Source: Acidimicrobiales bacterium
GTDB lineage: Bacteria > Actinomycetota > Acidimicrobiia > Acidimicrobiales > Iamiaceae
Direction: 5' to 3'
Assembly (NCBI GenBank): GCA_020439605.1
Contig: JAGQSI010000104.1
Coordinates: 1 to 6,833 of the forward strand
DNA length: 6,833 nt
A program made the position numbers and the translations under genes. The notes under the pieces are model-generated. The model had not been told where the DNA came from and made no database searches. It saw only the letters and a program-made list of their open reading frames with translations. This document shows positions 5,936 through 6,833 of the stretch, one piece after another (the first letter of the stretch is position 1; every line of letters begins with the position of its first letter).

Positions 5936-6833
5936 GTTCTGACTCCAGCCACCGCCTTGGGCTTCTAGCCGTTACCGCCATCTCCTTGTTTGGCGCGTTG
6001 GTGGCGCGGCTGTGGTTCTTGCAGATCGTTGAGGGAGAGACCTTCACGCTTCAGGCCGAAGGTAACGCGACTCAAGAAACCATCACTCCAGCACCCAGGG
6101 GAACGATCTATGACCGCAACGGCGTGGCATTGGTGCGTAATCGACAGTCGATAGTCGTAGGTATCGACCGCGAGGAGTTCAAGGAACTCTCAGAAGGTCG
6201 CCAACGTGGACTGTTGCAGCGGCTTTCGCTGGCTTTGTCGATGGGGCGAGCGGTGCCCGACCAGGTGAGTGTGGAGCAGATCCGAGCCAAGCTGAGCGAC
6301 ACTCGCTTCTCGAAGTTCAGGCCAGTTCCCATCGCAGAGGACATTTCCATAGAGGACGAGATCTTCCTTTCGGAACAGCAATGGCGGTTCCCATCGGTAG
6401 TTGTGGAACGCACAACCGTCAGGGAGTATCCGTTCGGACAGCTCGCGGCTCACGTTCTGGGATATGTGGGCGCATTGAGCGATTCCCAGTGGAGCGAGCT
6501 CAAGGAGAACAATGACTCGGCCAAGCCCTATATCCAAACCGACGAGATAGGTAAGGCCGGGGTGGAGGCCACCTACGAGAAATACCTGCGGGGCACCCCC
6601 GGCAAACGTGTCTACGAGGTGGACCGGGCTGGCAACGTGGTCCGCGAGGTTCTCTCCAAGCGTGTGGAACCCCAGGTAGGCAATGACATCTATCTCTCCA
6701 TAGATGCTCGGGCCCAATACAAGGCGGAAGAGGCGTTGGCCGGGCAGTTGGTCAATTCGTTCATGGGCAGAGATGGAGCCGAAGCGGCTTCGATGGTGCT
6801 ACTCGATCAAGGCACCGGCCAGCTCAGGGCAAT
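5932..6833 (+). CDS. mrdA: Penicillin-binding protein 2, elongasome transpeptidase (3'-truncated by window edge)
   Basis: This class B PBP cross-links peptidoglycan during side-wall elongation, paired with the glycosyltransferase RodA. The first 300 codons are visible and remain open to the window end. Residues 9-30 form the single N-terminal membrane anchor (LGLLAVTAISLFGALVARLW), followed by RLWFLQIVEG. The pedestal/dimerisation domain shows APRGTIYDRNGVAL (the class B RGxIxDRNG motif at 56-64), REYPFGQLAAHVLGYVG (164-180) and GKAGVEATYEKYLRGTPGK (207-225). The transpeptidase domain is just beginning at about 286 (ASMVLLDQGTGQLRA). The catalytic SxxK, SxN and KTG motifs lie beyond the edge, so activity cannot be judged. 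ATG 5932 overlaps the mreD stop by 4 nt (ATGA) with no obvious Shine-Dalgarno, suggesting coupled translation. The position after mreD favours the MrdA/PBP2 group over FtsI. Confidence 0.95.
   Translation, partial: MSSDSSHRLGLLAVTAISLFGALVARLWFLQIVEGETFTLQAEGNATQETITPAPRGTIYDRNGVALVRNRQSIVVGIDREEFKELSEGRQRGLLQRLSLALSMGRAVPDQVSVEQIRAKLSDTRFSKFRPVPIAEDISIEDEIFLSEQQWRFPSVVVERTTVREYPFGQLAAHVLGYVGALSDSQWSELKENNDSAKPYIQTDEIGKAGVEATYEKYLRGTPGKRVYEVDRAGNVVREVLSKRVEPQVGNDIYLSIDARAQYKAEEALAGQLVNSFMGRDGAEAASMVLLDQGTGQLRA

Noticed and set aside
6190..6717. 175-residue open frame on the - strand at the right end
   Set aside because: Antisense to the PBP2 gene, whose + strand frame stays open to the edge and carries clear class B PBP motifs.
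1..6833. A novel defence, mobile or otherwise undescribed system
   Set aside because: Every substantial coding region belongs to a well-known family in a known or plausible chromosomal context; no unexplained genes, repeat arrays or mobility genes are present.

Overview
This window looks like an ordinary chromosomal segment from an actinobacterium (Actinomycetota). GC content, judged by eye, is moderate to fairly high. All genes lie on the + strand. Two things point to the phylum: the order ndk - mreB - mreC - mreD - PBP2 gene, which matches the arrangement known from Streptomyces, and the mycobacterial-like motifs in the methionine aminopeptidase and Ndk. A deep lineage such as Acidimicrobiia is possible, but that is inference and has not been tested.

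Layout. Positions 1-672 hold the 3' part of a type I methionine aminopeptidase gene (map) whose start lies off the left edge. A 72-nt gap contains a perfect 12-bp palindrome and a strong Shine-Dalgarno. It leads into a 712-residue cyclic-di-GMP enzyme (745-2883) with the order PAS-PAS-GGDEF-EAL, in which both catalytic sites look intact. After 66 nt comes ndk (2950-3363). Seven nt beyond ndk begins a long imperfect hairpin (3370-3418), probably the end of the upstream transcription unit. It is followed by a possible promoter for the cell-shape operon.

The operon is tightly packed: mreB (3537-4580), 18 nt, mreC (4599-5429), 4-nt overlap, mreD (5426-5935), 4-nt overlap, and the mrdA/PBP2 gene (5932 to the right edge, truncated before its catalytic serine). 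Together these encode the core of the elongasome: MreB filaments, the periplasmic scaffold MreC, the membrane partner MreD and the peptidoglycan transpeptidase PBP2. A RodA-type glycosyltransferase gene would be expected just beyond the right edge.

I see no transposase, integrase, tRNA or rRNA gene, CRISPR array or phage gene, and no gene of unknown function. The most noteworthy points are the dual-domain c-di-GMP gene beside the wall-elongation cluster, the hairpin after ndk, and the fact that mreB and mreC share a reading frame with only one stop codon and six codons between them. I found no evidence for a previously undescribed system.
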